Origin: JASBTN01 sp965228805
Lineage (GTDB): Bacteria; Pseudomonadota; Alphaproteobacteria; Rhodobacterales; Rhodobacteraceae
Assembly: GCF_965228805.1 (NCBI RefSeq)
Contig: NZ_CBDDIE010000003.1
Span: 868,001 to 932,000, forward strand
Direction: 5' to 3'
DNA length: 64,000 nucleotides
Shown here: positions 17,033 through 26,988 of the stretch, in pieces
Layout: the number at the start of each line of letters is the position of its first letter
Numbering within the stretch: the first letter of the stretch is position 1
Position numbers and translations under genes: made by a program
The notes under the pieces: model-generated
Told to the model about the DNA's origin: nothing
What the model saw: the letters and a program-made list of their open reading frames with translations, nothing else
Databases searched by the model: none

Positions 17033-17656
17033 ATGGACGAAACTGCGAAGACCGCGGTCGAGAACGACCCGGATCTTGAAGCCATTCGTAAATTGATCGA
17101 AACACAGCCGCGCCGCACCCCGGCTGCGGTGGTCGAGATTGCGGGCGCTGAACGTCCGTCGGAACGTGCCGCCACGCCGACGCCGAACCCGGAGACCCCT
17201 GCGCCGACCCCGAAGCGCGAAAGCCGTGTGGCCCGCCTGGCTCTGGCCGCACTAGAGCAGGTCAAGGCCTTCCTGGCCCAACCCGAGGCCCCGCGTCGCC
17301 TGTCCCTGGCACTGCTGGTCCTGATTGTCTTCCTGCGGCCCCTGGCCGTTCTTGGCATGGCCCTGTTCGCGCTGATGGTCGGGCTGATCACCTATTTCTC
17401 GCTGGGTCCGGACCGCGTCGCCGAAATGGTTGTCGCCTGGTACCGACGCAAGAAGGAGGCCGATCCCGAGCGGGCCGAGGAAATCCGCGCCCGTGCCGCA
17501 CGGATCAGCCAGCGCCTGGGCAAGATCGTCGACAGGTTGCCGGAACGCTGGACGCAGGGGCTCTATCTGCCAGATTTCGAGGAAAACAAACCTCTGCCAG
17601 AGTGTCTGACCGGCGATCCCTTCGACCGGCTTATCCCACAACGCGAATTGAGCTGA
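17033..17656 (+). CDS. Conserved membrane protein of unknown function
   Basis: A 207-residue protein that I do not assign to a named family. It has an acidic N-terminus, a Pro/Thr-rich linker (about 45-62), a hydrophobic stretch at about 89-125 long enough for one or two transmembrane helices, a basic helical segment (YRRKKEADPERAEEIRARAARI) and a C-terminal tail with LPDFEENKPLPECLTGDPFDRL. ATG 17033 follows GAGGTG. It stands alone between the DUF1674 and DUF6525 genes. Confidence 0.75.
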   Translation: MDETAKTAVENDPDLEAIRKLIETQPRRTPAAVVEIAGAERPSERAATPTPNPETPAPTPKRESRVARLALAALEQVKAFLAQPEAPRRLSLALLVLIVFLRPLAVLGMALFALMVGLITYFSLGPDRVAEMVVAWYRRKKEADPERAEEIRARAARISQRLGKIVDRLPERWTQGLYLPDFEENKPLPECLTGDPFDRLIPQRELS

Positions 17657-17702
17657 GGCCGACCCGGGCCCTTGCGGGTCGGCAAACCCTCGGGTAAGAA
17701 AA

Positions 17703-17720
17703 GTTATGTAATATCATAAC
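17703..17720. promoter_or_regulatory. AT-rich inverted repeat upstream of the DUF6525 gene
   Basis: GTTATG and CATAAC (17703-17708 and 17715-17720) flank TAATAT in an otherwise GC-rich region, about ten bases before the DUF6525 start. It could be an operator or overlap a promoter; no known consensus was recognised. Confidence 0.25.
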
Positions 17721-17730
17721 GTATCCGATC

Positions 17731-18010
17731 ATGCGCAACCTCAACACCCGCCTGAAATGCCGCCGCCGCAGTGCGGATCCGATGCGCGAATATGATCGCC
17801 TGCCACCCGCCCTGCGCGGGTTTCTGAGCGAAGCCGCCCTGCCCTGGTCGGCCCCTTCGGTGAAACGGGCGTGGGAAAAGGCGTTGAAACGCTACAACGG
17901 CTGCGAGGCGCAGGCGCTGGCCGCCCTGCGCCGCGCCGAACAGCGGTCCCTAAACAAAGACGCGCCCCGAATTTGGGGCGCGTCCTATCCTTGCGAAGCT
18001 GCGGGCGCGC

Positions 18011-18033
<23 letters not shown>
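17731..18033 (+). CDS. DUF6525 family protein
   Basis: A 100-residue basic protein with the features of the DUF6525 family: an N-terminal RRRSADPMREYDRLPPALR block, a central WSAPSVKRAWEKAL, an ALAALRRAEQRSL helix and APRIWGASYP near the end. Function is unknown. The last 23 bases overlap the 3' end of dapD on the other strand, and the coding region also contains the stem of the dapD terminator (17959-17984). That part of the protein (DAPRIWGA) is therefore constrained by two jobs. Confidence 0.75.
17959..17984 (-). terminator. dapD terminator lying inside the DUF6525 coding region
   Basis: A perfect 10-bp stem (GACGCGCCCC/GGGGCGCGTC) has a 6-base loop and, on the minus strand, the tail TTTGTTTA. 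It lies 27 bases past the dapD stop and fits a Rho-independent terminator for dapD. On the plus strand it is within codons of the DUF6525 gene. Confidence 0.75.
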
Positions 18034-18838
<805 letters not shown>

Positions 18839-18947
18839 GTCTCGCTCCCTGTCCCTTGTTTGGATTCGCCCTGCTTCTAAGGGGCCGGGGCCTGTTGCGC
18901 AATCACTGCGAGCGTCGGGAAAGGGTGGGAAAGCGGCAGGATGGGCC

Positions 18948-19574
18948 TCAGCGCACCCGTTTCAGGTGGCGGCGCAGCAATTCCACCGCCGCCTGGCCGT
19001 CACGTCGCTGCATCGCGCCCAGGATGGCGGCGTGGTCCTTGTCGACACGCTGCACCCATTTGTGGCGCCAATGGGCGTGGAAATGGCGGGCCGATGCGAT
19101 GTGCAGATCATCAATGGTCGCCAGCAGCCGCGGCATGGCGCAGGGGGTCAGGATGGTGCGGTGAAAGGCACGGTTTTTCAGCTCCCACTCCGCCATGTCC
19201 TCGGCCGCATCACAGGCGATGCGCGCGGCCTCGGCGGCGCGCAGGTCCCCGGCGGTCAGGCGCGGGATGGCGTGGGTCAGGGCCAGGGTCTCCAGCGCCA
19301 CGCGCATCTCGATCACCTCGCGCACCTCTTCCGGGTCCAGCGCGGTCACCCGCATGCCCCGGCGCGGCTGGCTTTGCGCCAGCCCATGGGCCTCCAGCCG
19401 CAGCAGAGCCTCGCGCACCGGCACATGGCTGGTGCCGAACTCCCGCGCGATGTGATCCTGGCGCAGCTTCTCGCCCGCAGGCAGTTCCCCGGCCACGATC
19501 CGCGCGCTCAGCGCATCATAGATGCTGTCGGCCATGGTGGCGCTCATCGTCGTGGTGGTCATCGTGGTGGTCAT
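18948..19574 (-). CDS. GntR family (FadR/FCD type) transcriptional regulator
   Basis: A 208-residue regulator. The winged-helix domain is at about 15-80 with GEKLRQDHIAREFGTSHVPVREALLRLEAHGL, and the C-terminal FCD ligand-binding helices follow with MRVALETLALTHAI. FCD regulators usually sense small carboxylic acids, but no catabolic operon is adjacent. The N-terminus is odd: MTTTMTTTTMSATM, several Met codons within ACC/ACG repeats, giving several possible starts. ATG 19574 is taken because GAGGGAT precedes it. Confidence 0.85.
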   Translation of the reverse strand: MTTTMTTTTMSATMADSIYDALSARIVAGELPAGEKLRQDHIAREFGTSHVPVREALLRLEAHGLAQSQPRRGMRVTALDPEEVREVIEMRVALETLALTHAIPRLTAGDLRAAEAARIACDAAEDMAEWELKNRAFHRTILTPCAMPRLLATIDDLHIASARHFHAHWRHKWVQRVDKDHAAILGAMQRRDGQAAVELLRRHLKRVR

Positions 19575-19722
19575 GGGGGATCCCTCGGTTTCGAGATAAT
19601 AGATAAAACCGCCCTGCGTGCATCGCAACAGGGAAATCGCGTGAAGGTGACGCGGGGTGTCTGGTCATGTTAGCGCCCACGCGCTAGGTCTTGAGGGAGT
19701 TCGAGTAAAAGGAAACGCGCGC

Positions 19723-20568
19723 ATGAAAGACGACCGCAAACACCCGCTGCGTGACAGCCACCAGGATCGGGAACAGGCCCACAAGACACCTGATACGGCA
19801 CAGACCCGGGCCCCGGCCTATCGCTTGGCCTATGACGACCAGGAGTTCATGTGCCGGGACGAGCTGCGCCCGGTGCGGCTGCAGCTGGAGCTGTTGAAAC
19901 CCGAGATGTTGATGCAGGAGTACGGCGTCGAATCGACCGTGGTCCTGTTCGGTGGAGCGCGCATTCCGGAACCCGCCAAGAAGGACACGGCACGGACCGA
20001 AACCCTGGCCAACCTGTCCAAGTATTATGACGAAGCAAGGGAGTTTGCCCGGCTGATCACCTTGGAAAGCAAGCAGAACGGCCACAAGGAAAATGTTGTG
20101 GTGACCGGTGGCGGCCCCGGCGTGATGGAGGCCGGCAACCGCGGCGCCCAGGACGCGGGCGGCGTGTCGATCGGGTTGAACATTGTCTTGCCGCACGAAC
20201 AGGCGCCGAATGAATATGTCACGCCGGATCTGTGTTTCAACTTCCACTATTTCGCCATTCGCAAGATGCATTTCCTGATGCGCGCGGAGGCGATTGCCAT
20301 CTTCCCCGGTGGCTTCGGCACCATGGACGAGCTGTTCGAGAGCCTGACCCTGATCCAGACCGGCCGCATGAAACGGGTGCCAATCCTGCTGTTCGGGCGG
20401 GATTTCTGGGAGGGGATCATCAACTGGAAAGCGCTGGCCGATGCCGGCACGATCTCGGACGAGGACCTGGATCTGTTCCGCTATGTCGAAACCGCTCAGG
20501 AGGCGGTCAACGCGATTGCGGACTGGGATGGCAAGGGCGAGATTCGCGGGGCGATACCGGGGCGCTGA
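19723..20568 (+). CDS. LOG family protein (TIGR00730 Rossmann fold)
   Basis: A 281-residue member of the lysine-decarboxylase-like LOG family, with VVTGGGPGVMEAGNRGA and the diagnostic PGGFGTMDELFE. Characterised LOG proteins hydrolyse nucleoside 5'-monophosphates, including cytokinin nucleotides, to the free base. This is the longer bacterial form with an extra 80-residue N-terminus, so the exact substrate is open. ATG 19723 has AAAAGGA upstream. It is divergent from the GntR gene. Confidence 0.88.
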   Translation: MKDDRKHPLRDSHQDREQAHKTPDTAQTRAPAYRLAYDDQEFMCRDELRPVRLQLELLKPEMLMQEYGVESTVVLFGGARIPEPAKKDTARTETLANLSKYYDEAREFARLITLESKQNGHKENVVVTGGGPGVMEAGNRGAQDAGGVSIGLNIVLPHEQAPNEYVTPDLCFNFHYFAIRKMHFLMRAEAIAIFPGGFGTMDELFESLTLIQTGRMKRVPILLFGRDFWEGIINWKALADAGTISDEDLDLFRYVETAQEAVNAIADWDGKGEIRGAIPGR

Positions 20569-20610
20569 TCCCCGGTTCGAACGGGGCCTTTCGCAAGCCC
20601 CACCCTCTGG

Positions 20611-20805
20611 TCACATACAGAACTGTTCGGGCAGTTTGCAGACCCGACGGCGGGCGGGCAGCGTGGTAATCATGTGGCCCGCCTCGGTCTTGTCGATCGA
20701 GAAGCCGAACCCCGCCAAACGGTGTTTCCATTCCCGAAAGCTCAGCACATGGGCACGCTGCTTGATGACGAAGTCAAGGATGTTTGCTTGTTCGGTTCGG
20801 CGCAT
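20611..20805 (-). CDS. Small conserved-looking protein of unknown function
   Basis: A 64-residue basic protein with no signal or membrane segment (key stretch FREWKHRLAGFGFSIDKTEAG). It is supported by a textbook AAGGAG ribosome site (20813-20818) six bases before the ATG and by normal coding composition. The layout, a helical N-terminus then a short beta-like GHMITTLPARR segment, could be a small DNA-binding fold, but no motif is decisive. It lies downstream of a ribbon-helix-helix gene on the same strand. Confidence 0.6.
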   Translation of the reverse strand: MRRTEQANILDFVIKQRAHVLSFREWKHRLAGFGFSIDKTEAGHMITTLPARRRVCKLPEQFCM

Positions 20806-20892
20806 TTGTACGCTCCTTCATGTCTGCTCAAGGTCAATCTTCACCGGCAGCATGGCGGAATGAGTGCGCAAATCGGGCCATTGTGAGGCATG

Positions 20893-20928
20893 TGGAAACA
20901 GTGGCGCCTCGGGCGAAGACTGTTTCCA
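20893..20928. other. Large two-part hairpin between two small genes
   Basis: A perfect 10-bp outer stem (TGGAAACAGT, 20893-20902, with ACTGTTTCCA, 20919-20928) encloses a second 4-bp stem CGCC/GGCG with loop TCG. It lies 13 bases past the stop of the RHH gene. There is no T run on either strand, so it is not a standard terminator; it may be a structured RNA or a protein-binding site. Confidence 0.5.
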
Positions 20929-20940
20929 AACCGACAGACA

Positions 20941-21093
20941 TCAATGCGTGACCATCTCCTCGGGTTTGCGCCGGTGCACCTCTTTCACGATGGCGGCACG
21001 CAGGATCTGACTGATGGAGATCTTGTCGCGCTCCGAAATCTCTTTCAGGGCGTCAAGGGTGGGAGCGGGGAGGTTGAACGTGATCGATTCCAT
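20941..21093 (-). CDS. Ribbon-helix-helix DNA-binding protein
   Basis: A 50-residue protein starting MESITFNLPAPTLDAL, then KEISERDKISISQILRAAIVKEV. It has the classic RHH order: one beta strand, helix A, a turn, helix B with SxSxxLRxAI. Such proteins are dimeric repressors or antitoxins. ATG 21093 is chosen because it fits the domain start; a TTG at 21144 would add 17 residues. It lies 66 bases downstream of rlmN. The next gene is the 64-residue protein, but that product has no toxin signature and the gene order is not a typical toxin-antitoxin pair. Confidence 0.7.
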   Translation of the reverse strand: MESITFNLPAPTLDALKEISERDKISISQILRAAIVKEVHRRKPEEMVTH

Positions 21094-21159
21094 GCGCCCA
21101 TCATCCCGCCCCTTGGTGAATCGTCGGTTAAGGAAAATTGACAAAGGTAAGGCGCAGGC

Positions 21160-22341
<1,182 letters not shown>

Positions 22342-22394
22342 GGCGCGTTTCCTGAGGTCAGGGACGCAGTCTATACCGTAAGCGGAAGGCCTTG

Positions 22395-23384
22395 TCACGC
22401 GGCCAGAAGCACCTTGGTTTCATGGCCATTGAGGCAGCGCCGCGCAGTCGCCGTGACGGGGGCCTCGGCCAGCGCGGGGAAGAGCTGGAACAGCTCGGAC
22501 CGAGCCGCCCCGTCCAGCCCGCCCAGAGCCCGGGCGCCAGAATGGAAGCTTTCACTGATCAGCCCGTCGGTGGTGACCAGTTGGTGGGTGTCGAACATCA
22601 GATGCAGGTAGACCGGTGCGGGAATGTCATGGGCGACATGAATGCCGCGCCAGCCGACCAGCCGAGCAGCCGGAGCCAGCAACTCCGCCTCGCCGAACCA
22701 CAATTCGCAGAGCGGCCCATCCAGGGCCACACGGTGGGCCGGCGAGACGCAGATGTCGCGGGCATTGCCCAGCGCGCCCGATGGGATACGGATCGGATGC
22801 AGATTATGGCGGCGCGTCTCGGAGGCCGACACCCGGCGCGACCCGATCCAAGCCACCGGCTGTGCTCCATGATCCCGGGTCAGCACCAGGTCGCCGGGCC
22901 GCAGTGTTTCGATTGGGCGCGGCCCCTCGGGCGTGTCCACGCGCGTGCCGGCCAGAAAGCAGGGAATGACCCCACGATCGGGCGTCGTGCTGGTCGTATA
23001 GCTGGCGCCGTGATCGGTCGACACCAGGCTCTCCCCCTGCCCCGTCGTGCCGATCTGTGTCGAGGTCAGGCCGTCCGCTGCCCCTTCGGTCGCGGTCACC
23101 CCATCGTCGAACGAGACGAAGGCGACCACCGTGCCATCCACGACAAGCGCCACTGCGCCCAACCGGTGCACGCCGGCCTGAACCGAATAGACGTCGCTAC
23201 CGGCAATCGTATTGTCGGGCGTTGCCGGCAGGGCATTGGTCGAGCGCACCGTGCCATTGTTGTTGTAGATCACGACCTCGACCACCGACGGGTCGGCGCC
23301 GTTGTCCAAAACAACCTCGATAAAGTCCTGCGACCCGGCGCCGCGGTACTTGATCTCGGACAGGTAGGGCGTGAATTCGGGCAT
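22395..23384 (-). CDS. Stand-alone Hint-domain (hedgehog/intein-like) protein
   Basis: A 329-residue protein. The N-terminal part (1-135) is beta-rich and Asp/Gly/Thr-rich (SQDFIEVVLDNGADPSVVEV), like an extracellular beta domain. At 141-181 the Hint_2 signature PCFLAGTRVDTPEG ... IETLRPGDLVLTRDHG ... VAWIG begins, with the nucleophile candidate Cys142, and later SPAHRVAL. Hint domains perform N-S acyl shift self-cleavage. The C-terminal hundred residues follow the family pattern. No signal peptide is visible, as is common for type I secretion substrates. TGGAG precedes the ATG. The role is unknown. Confidence 0.8.
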   Translation of the reverse strand: MPEFTPYLSEIKYRGAGSQDFIEVVLDNGADPSVVEVVIYNNNGTVRSTNALPATPDNTIAGSDVYSVQAGVHRLGAVALVVDGTVVAFVSFDDGVTATEGAADGLTSTQIGTTGQGESLVSTDHGASYTTSTTPDRGVIPCFLAGTRVDTPEGPRPIETLRPGDLVLTRDHGAQPVAWIGSRRVSASETRRHNLHPIRIPSGALGNARDICVSPAHRVALDGPLCELWFGEAELLAPAARLVGWRGIHVAHDIPAPVYLHLMFDTHQLVTTDGLISESFHSGARALGGLDGAARSELFQLFPALAEAPVTATARRCLNGHETKVLLAA

Positions 23385-23470
23385 GCTCCACTCATACGTC
23401 TTCCGCCCCCGGCAGGTGTCGGGGATGGGAAATGGTTACCAAAAGATTAAGCCGAAAATTGGACATGGGT

Positions 23471-23502
23471 GCGGTACGGCCGGGAAACCCCGGCCGTACC
23501 GC
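23471..23502. terminator. Long perfect hairpin between the IalB and Hint genes
   Basis: A perfect 14-bp stem (23471-23484 with 23489-23502) has the 4-base loop AAAC. It starts 14 bases past the minus-strand stop of the IalB-family gene. No T run follows on the minus strand, so it may stop transcription only partly or protect the mRNA 3' end and separate the two genes. Confidence 0.55.
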
Positions 23503-23516
23503 AGATCAGATCCGGA

Positions 23517-24035
23517 TCAGTTGCAGCGTTTCTGCGCGTCGTCGACCGACGCGGTAAAGCCCAGCAGCGAGAAGCTGTCCTCGGTTCGCTTGCCGCGCGA
23601 CGAGAAGCCGACCACGACCGCCTTGGCGCCGCGTTTCATCGCCGCGATGATCTTGGCATCGTCCTCGGGGCTGCGCGACCAGGCGGTCTCGCCGTCGGTG
23701 AACAGTTCGAAGTTCGAGCTGCCGATGGTCATCGCCACGGTGGAGCCATCGCGGAACGGATAACCGGCGGCAAAGCTGACCTGACCGGCCCCGCCTTCAC
23801 CCTTCCAGTAGCTCACGAACATCAGGATCGTGCCGCGGCGGGCCGACACCAGACGCCCGTCCTGGGTCACAGTGCTTTCCGTGGGCGCGGAAACCGCCCA
23901 GCATTCGCCACTGCCGCTTTCTTCGAACACGCTCCAGGCGGTGTTCGCACCCACGCGGCTTTCCGAGTCCTGCGCAACCGCGCCCGTGGCGGCCAGCGAC
24001 AAGGCCAGGGCGCCCGAAATTAGGATGGATCTCAT
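23517..24035 (-). CDS. Invasion-associated locus B (IalB) family protein
   Basis: A 172-residue exported protein: a signal peptide (MRSILISGALALSLAAT, cut after GAVA near residue 22), then the IalB-like beta-rich domain with SGSGECWAVSAP, GTILMFVSYWKGEG and the C-terminal RCN. The two Cys probably form a disulfide in the periplasm. IalB is named from Bartonella, where it helps erythrocyte invasion, but the family is widespread in free-living Alphaproteobacteria and its general role is unknown. A GGAGG site lies about ten bases before the ATG. Confidence 0.82.
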   Translation of the reverse strand: MRSILISGALALSLAATGAVAQDSESRVGANTAWSVFEESGSGECWAVSAPTESTVTQDGRLVSARRGTILMFVSYWKGEGGAGQVSFAAGYPFRDGSTVAMTIGSSNFELFTDGETAWSRSPEDDAKIIAAMKRGAKAVVVGFSSRGKRTEDSFSLLGFTASVDDAQKRCN

Positions 24036-24219
24036 GGTCAATACAGCCTCCAGCTGCCTCTGCCTCAAAGGGGCCCTCTGCGTCATCCGTTCTAGGCGGC
24101 GATTTTCCGCAGCTGGCCGTTTTCATCTCTGCGCGCACAGTTTAACGTAACATTGCCGATTTGTGAAAGACCCGTTGGCGGAATTTCGCGCGTTCGACCC
24201 CGGATAGGAGAGCAAAAAC

Positions 24220-25218
24220 ATGAGCAACGCCGAGCTGCTGTGCGAAATCTGGCGTGGAGACTTCATGGAAAGCCGCCACATGGGCCATGCGGTGGTCTGC
24301 GGGCCGGATGGCGAGATCGTCGAGGCATGGGGCGATCCGGACAAGGTGGTGCTGCCGCGCAGTGCGGCCAAGATGATCCAGGGGCTGGGTCTGGTGGAGA
24401 GCGGCGCGGCGGATGCGGCGGATCTGGCGCCCGAACACCTGGCGCTGGCCTGTGCCTCGCATGAGGGCGCGGCGATCCACACCGATCCGGTGAAACGCTG
24501 GCTGTCCGACCTGGGCCTAGGCGACGACGACCTGCGCTGCGGACCTCAGATGCCCAATGACCGTCCGGCCAAGAAGGCGATCATCTGCTCCGATCGCAAA
24601 CCCTGCCAGGTGCACAACAACTGCTCGGGCAAACACGCGGGCTTTCTGACCCTGACCAAACACATCGGCGCGGGCCCCGAATATATCGACCCCGATCACC
24701 CGGTGCAGCTCGGCGTGCGCGAGGCATTCGAAGAGGTCACCGGCGCCCCCAGCCCCGGCTTCGGCATCGACGGCTGCTCAGCGCCGAACTTCGCCACCAC
24801 CATGCAGGGCATGGCCCGGGCGATGGCCTTCTTTGCAAATGCGCGCGAGGGCGGATCAGCCCGCGAAAGTGCCGCCGCCCGGCTGCGCGACGCGATGGCG
24901 CTGCATCCCGAACTGGTCGCAGGTGAAGGCCGCGCCTGCACCGAACTCATGCGCGCCATGGGTGGGGCGGCAGCGATCAAGACAGGCGCCGAGGCCTATT
25001 TCGTCGCCATGCTGCCCGAACAGGGGCTTGGCATCTCGGTCAAGATCGACGACGGCGGCACGCGGGCAGCGGAATGCGTGATCGCTGCCCTTCTGGTGCG
25101 CCACGGTGTGCTGGACGCGGACCATCCGGCGACACTGAAACGCATGGACGCGGTGGTGAAAAACTGGCGCGGGGTCGAAACAGGCTTCATCCGCCCCGCA
25201 GCGACCCTGCGCAGGTAA
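24220..25218 (+). CDS. Asparaginase, Rhizobium etli type (AsnA/ReAII family)
   Basis: A 332-residue enzyme of the serine-hydrolase-like asparaginase class unrelated to E. coli AnsA/AnsB. The diagnostic motifs are LPRSAAKMIQ, NNCSGKHAGF and DGCSAPNF, in that order. It would turn asparagine into aspartate and ammonia in the cytosol. A GGAGAG site precedes ATG 24220. It is divergent from the IalB-family gene and convergent with the FAD oxidoreductase gene, 16 bases away, so it is probably its own transcript. Confidence 0.88.
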   Translation: MSNAELLCEIWRGDFMESRHMGHAVVCGPDGEIVEAWGDPDKVVLPRSAAKMIQGLGLVESGAADAADLAPEHLALACASHEGAAIHTDPVKRWLSDLGLGDDDLRCGPQMPNDRPAKKAIICSDRKPCQVHNNCSGKHAGFLTLTKHIGAGPEYIDPDHPVQLGVREAFEEVTGAPSPGFGIDGCSAPNFATTMQGMARAMAFFANAREGGSARESAAARLRDAMALHPELVAGEGRACTELMRAMGGAAAIKTGAEAYFVAMLPEQGLGISVKIDDGGTRAAECVIAALLVRHGVLDADHPATLKRMDAVVKNWRGVETGFIRPAATLRR

Positions 25219-25234
25219 GATCAGGCGGAGGCGG

Positions 25235-26275
25235 TCAGAGGCTCGCCTCCACCCGGAACCGCTCGGGGATGTGGTCTGCGCCGTCCAGTACCAGGTCGGC
25301 CATGACCTCGGCCACTTTCGGGGCCATTCCAAAGCCGATCTTGAAGCCGCCATTGGCAATGAATTCGCCGTCCCGCCCGGGCCAGGCGCCCAGCATTGGC
25401 GCGCGACTGCGGGCGCGCGGACGCAGGCCCGCCCAACGCTCCACCACGGGGGCAGCCTTCAGCACAGGCAGCACTTCGCCCGCCTTGAGCAGGATGTCAT
25501 CCAGCAGCTCATCGGTTCCATCCGGTGACGTATAGTCCCGTTCCGAAGTCGATCCGACCGCCACGGTCCCGTTCTCATGCGGCACGATCAGCACCGGCCC
25601 GGCCGCGACCTGCGCCATGCTGCGCGCATCCAGCCCCAGCACGGCAGCCTGGCCCTTGACCCCGTTGCCGACCTGTTTCTCGCGATCATCCGACAGGGCC
25701 TTGAGCCCGGCCAACCCGGTGGCCCAGACAACGCGGCCCTCGGCAGGCGCCTCGCCGATCACCACCTCGCCGCCCAGCGCGCGAATGGCCCCGGCCAGCG
25801 CCTCGCAGGCAGACCGCGGATGGATGCGGGCGCTGAGCGTGTCGTGAATCACCAGCCCGGTCTCGGAGGTGGGCGACCAATCCCCACCCGGCGCGTCCAC
25901 CACCTCCCAGACCGCCTGGCCCTGCCAACAGCCGCGCGCCGTCTCGGCCCGTTCGCGTGCCAGCTCCAGCGCGCGGTCGGTGTCGATGGGTTGCAACCGC
26001 CCGACCCTGCCATAGCCGGTGGGCAGGCCGGACAGCTCCGCCGCCCGCCCCCAGAACCCTTCCGCCGCGATCAGGCTCTGAAACTGAAACGCCTTGATAT
26101 CATTCCACTTCTCCGGTGCATGGGGGGCCAGCATGCCGACCACGCCACCGGAACACCCCGCCGCCACGCCGGTGCGTTCCACCACCCGCACCTTCGCGCC
26201 CCTGAGCGCGCAGGCAAACGCCACGCTCAACCCGAACACGCCCGCGCCCATCACGGTCACATCAGTGATTGCCAA
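25235..26275 (-). CDS. FAD-dependent oxidoreductase, DAO family, MnmC oxidoreductase-domain-like
   Basis: A 346-residue flavoprotein. The dinucleotide-binding VMGAGVFGLSVAFACALRG begins at residue 8, so the start must be upstream of the Met inside it; a TTG at 26275 with GGAAGGAT nine bases before is the best choice. The segment CSGGVVGMLAPHAPEKWN and the C-terminal WAGLRPRARSRAPMLGAWPG ... GGFKIGFGMAP match the layout of the MnmC C-terminal domain, which removes the carboxymethyl group from cmnm5U34 of tRNA. Divergent mnmD 53 bases away supports that. A glycine/sarcosine oxidase role is the alternative. Confidence 0.7.
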   Translation of the reverse strand: MAITDVTVMGAGVFGLSVAFACALRGAKVRVVERTGVAAGCSGGVVGMLAPHAPEKWNDIKAFQFQSLIAAEGFWGRAAELSGLPTGYGRVGRLQPIDTDRALELARERAETARGCWQGQAVWEVVDAPGGDWSPTSETGLVIHDTLSARIHPRSACEALAGAIRALGGEVVIGEAPAEGRVVWATGLAGLKALSDDREKQVGNGVKGQAAVLGLDARSMAQVAAGPVLIVPHENGTVAVGSTSERDYTSPDGTDELLDDILLKAGEVLPVLKAAPVVERWAGLRPRARSRAPMLGAWPGRDGEFIANGGFKIGFGMAPKVAEVMADLVLDGADHIPERFRVEASL

Positions 26276-26328
26276 AGCGCAAATCCTTCCCCATTGTCGC
26301 CCAGTTGCCCCCACTCATAGGCGATCAC

Positions 26329-26988
26329 ATGGGACAGGACCAGACAGCCGAGCTTACTTGGAAGGACGGCGCCACACCGGTGGCGGTGCGTTTCGACGAC
26401 CCCTATTTCAGTCTGCAGAACGGGCTGGAGGAAACGCGTCATGTCTTTCTAGCGGGCAATGACCTGCCTGCGCGGCTGTGCGAGGGGTTCCACGTGGCCG
26501 AGCTGGGCTTCGGCACCGGACTGAACATGCTGGCGCTTGCGCTGGTGGCCGAGGTGCCCGTGCGGTTTACCTCCTTCGAGGCCTACCCCATGGCGGCGGA
26601 CGACATCGCCCGTGCGCTTGACGCCTTTCCCGAGGCGCGCGCGATTGCTGATCCCTTCCTCGACGCCTGGGCCAGCGGTGCCCGGCAGTTCCAGCTTGGC
26701 CAGCTCACGGTCGAGGTGATCGAAGGCGATGCGCGCCAGACCCTGCCCGCCTGGGATGGCGAAGCCGACGCCTGGTTCCTGGACGGGTTTTCACCGGCCA
26801 AGAACCCCGAGCTTTGGGGCGAAGACCTGATGTTGGCGGTCGGCGCCCATACGACACCGAATGGAACCTGCGCCACCTATACGGCGGCGGGCTTCGTGCG
26901 CCGCGCGCTCAGCGATGCCGGGTTCGAGATCACCCGCATCCCCGGCTACGGCCACAAACGCCACATGACGGTAGGGGTCAAACAATGA
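26329..26988 (+). CDS. mnmD: tRNA (5-methylaminomethyl-2-thiouridine)-methyltransferase MnmD
   Basis: A 219-residue stand-alone version of the MnmC N-terminal domain. It shows DPYFSLQNGLEETRHVFL, the SAM-binding ELGFGTGLNMLALAL, DARQTLP and the family signature AWFLDGFSPAKNPELW. The enzyme converts nm5s2U34 to mnm5s2U34 in tRNAs for Lys, Glu and Gln. The FAD half of MnmC is not fused but may be the divergent neighbour. The ATG of the EamA transporter overlaps its stop as ATGA. Confidence 0.9.
   Translation: MGQDQTAELTWKDGATPVAVRFDDPYFSLQNGLEETRHVFLAGNDLPARLCEGFHVAELGFGTGLNMLALALVAEVPVRFTSFEAYPMAADDIARALDAFPEARAIADPFLDAWASGARQFQLGQLTVEVIEGDARQTLPAWDGEADAWFLDGFSPAKNPELWGEDLMLAVGAHTTPNGTCATYTAAGFVRRALSDAGFEITRIPGYGHKRHMTVGVKQ

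Noticed and set aside
20570..20586. T-arm-like stem-loop (CCCCG GTTCGAA CGGGG) just after the LOG gene
   Set aside because: No acceptor stem, D-arm or anticodon arm can be placed around it. It is better read as a short hairpin past the stop codon.
20611..21093. Toxin-antitoxin pair made of the RHH protein and the 64-residue protein
   Set aside because: The genes are separated by 135 bases with a hairpin, and the 64-residue product has no RelE, HipA, VapC or similar signature. Left as an open locus instead.
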